Shown: in pieces, positions 63,061 through 64,000 of the stretch | Position numbering within the stretch: the first letter of the stretch is position 1 | Layout of the letters: each line of letters opens with the position of its first letter | Source: Amycolatopsis xylanica | GTDB taxonomy: Bacteria; Actinomycetota; Actinomycetes; Mycobacteriales; Pseudonocardiaceae | Reading direction: 5' to 3' | Length of the DNA: 64,000 nt | Assembly: GCF_900107045.1 (NCBI RefSeq) | Contig: NZ_FNON01000001.1 | Location: 496,001-560,000 of the forward strand | Program-made: the position numbers and the translations under genes | Notes under the pieces: generated by a model | What the model saw: only the letters and a program-made list of their open reading frames with translations | Told to the model about the DNA's origin: nothing | Databases searched by the model: none

Positions 63061-63080
63061 GCATACAGGTTTTGGTATGC
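63061..63080 (-). promoter_or_regulatory. GCATAC/GTATGC sites in front of the GntR gene
   Basis: GCATAC (63061-63066) and GTATGC (63075-63080) are inverted with 8 bp between. Each may be half of a site like the perfect one at 55582. On the minus strand the first overlaps a TATGCT -10 box, so binding would block the regulator's own promoter. Confidence 0.6.
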
Positions 63081-63119
63081 AAAATCCCAAACCTCGATCA
63101 AGCGGGTCCGAGCGTGATA

Positions 63120-64000
63120 GCCACGACCGGCGCTTCAGGCGCGCTTGCCGACCATTGAGGTCCGCGTTCCGACCGCCCGGGTCCGCGCGCCGACCGTTGA
63201 GGGTCCGCGTTCTGGCCGCCAAGGTCCGCGCGCCGACCGGTTCAGGCATGCGCTCTGTGCGCTCAGGGACGCGTCCGCACTGCTCAGGTACGCGTTGCGG
63301 GCTTTTCGGGTACCCGTCCGGACTGTTCGGTAGGCGCTCGGACTATTCGGGTAAGCGTCCGCGCTGCTCAGGTACGCGCTCGGACTGGTTGGGTACGCGT
63401 CCGGTCTGCTCGGGTACGCGTCCGGTCTGCTCGGGTGCGCGCTCGGACTGTTCGGATATGCGTCCGGACTGCGTGGGTGCGCGTTCCAACCGTTTGGGCG
63501 TGTGCGCCGACTCTTCGGGTGCGTGTGATGGCTGCCTGAGTGCGTGCCCGACTTGCTGGGCGCGTGGCCCGATTTCCTTTGCGGGCAGGAAAAGGTGGCA
63601 CGCGGGGAAAGGTTGCCCGCGGGTCGTGAGTGTTTCGTGACGGTCGGGGCTGTCCACGAGGCTCGCGAGTTGGCGCAGGTGTGCGGGGGAGGGGGGCGGG
63701 GCGCGCGTCTCGGAAGGGGCGAGATGCGTGTTCGGCGGGGCGGGACGCGTACCTGGGGAGTCGGCACACGTGCCTGAACGGTCGGCGCGCGGACTCGGCA
63801 CGCTCCGCGAACTCGGCACACTCCGCGGGCTCGGCACGCTCCGCGGGCTCGGCACGCTCCGCGGACGACGGGGGCGGCCCGCGTGTCTTAACGGTCAGAA
63901 CGCGTACCCGAGCGGTCGGCGCGTGCGTGCCTGAGGAGTTGGCGCACGTGCCTGAAGGGTTCGAGCGCGTGTCTGAACGGTTAGAACGCGTGTGTCTGAG
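63120..64000. repeat. Second inverted array of about 21-bp units, cut by the window end
   Basis: This 880-bp stretch carries no credible gene. From 63130 to about 63540 it consists of 21-bp degenerate units such as GGTACGCGTCCGGTCTGCTC (two near-identical at 63391 and 63412). From about 63740 the orientation is reversed (for example CGGTCAGAACGCGTACCCGA, 63890-63909). Between them, GCGGGCA (63581) and TGCCCGC (63614) could form a central stem. Four 18-bp units with core CTCGGCACGCTCCGCGG occupy 63793-63864. The core CAGGTACGCGT is shared with the array at 8231-8690. Confidence 0.85.

Noticed and set aside
63391..63474. CRISPR-like appearance of regularly spaced repeats
   Set aside because: Units are contiguous and degenerate with no unique spacers of constant length, and no cas genes are in the window.
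63077..63934. Several frames of 60-228 codons in the terminal array
   Set aside because: All arise from the 21-bp periodicity; amino-acid content is low-complexity on every frame and no start signal is convincing.

Overview
The window reads as chromosome of a high-G+C actinomycete, most likely a filamentous Pseudonocardiaceae member (Amycolatopsis-like). This is inferred from strong G/C bias at third codon positions, a WhiB-like protein, a complete conservon (cvnABCD), a DevR/DevS pair, a subtilisin-inhibitor-like protein, a DivIVA-type protein, many secreted glycan-active enzymes and many TetR/GntR/XRE regulators. I saw no rRNA, tRNA, CRISPR array, insertion sequence or prophage.

Layout. 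0-9.2 kb: end of a LacI-type regulator, an XRE regulator divergent from a protease inhibitor, prs, a three-gene cluster (glutaredoxin-like, SH3-like, spermidine-synthase-like), a GH105-type hydrolase, a WhiB protein, an ArsR-SRPBCC-DUF899 operon, a Nudix hydrolase and a small DivIVA protein. The last two converge on a 335-bp inverted repeat built from about 21-bp units. 9.2-25.8 kb: a glycan locus that looks dedicated to fucosylated material. GH95 and GH27 enzymes run leftward. Divergent from them runs an operon of lipoprotein binding protein, mandelate-racemase-type dehydratase, two permeases, ABC ATPase, an aldehyde:ferredoxin oxidoreductase (AOR) homologue, and a 1391-aa secreted protein joining a beta-helix, an F-type (fucose-binding) lectin domain and an SGNH esterase. 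A GntR regulator closes the locus. 25.9-34.4 kb: secreted alpha/beta hydrolase, DUF222-HNH protein, glycosyltransferase plus response regulator divergent from a TetR, GH25 and GH73 muralytic enzymes, a secreted protein of unknown role, and a TetR-hydrolase pair. 34.4-42.1 kb: devR-devS, an HTH-STAND-WD40 protein and a TetR-aidB pair. 42.3-49 kb: conservon cvnABCD with a styrene-monooxygenase-like flavoprotein and a large ATPase, then two small proteins. 49.3-63.1 kb: a polysaccharide-lyase-like protein, then a broad oxalate regulon. It contains moeA divergent from an OFA transporter and fdhD, sucCD divergent from oxc-frc-NDP-forming acyl-CoA ligase-second OFA transporter, and a GntR regulator. 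63.1-64 kb: a second about 21-bp repeat array, cut by the window end.

How the parts may fit. In the oxalate block FRC makes oxalyl-CoA, OXC releases CO2 and formyl-CoA, and the formate formed could be oxidised by a molybdenum formate dehydrogenase matured by FdhD and MoeA (the dehydrogenase itself is not in the window). A GCATAC/GTATGC motif lies in front of both divergent promoter pairs and in front of the GntR gene, which suggests one regulon. In the glycan block, the fucose-binding lectin signature, GH95, a CUT2 transporter, a sugar-acid dehydratase and an AOR suggest uptake of a deoxy- or acidic sugar and its direct oxidation to the acid. That route is inference and is the most unusual proposal here.

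Between convergent genes the window carries strong hairpins and shared short repeats (a TCGTGAGTGT motif at gene ends, and two large inverted arrays of 21-bp units). Several regulator genes appear to be leaderless, with a TANNNT hexamer 6-7 nt before the start codon.
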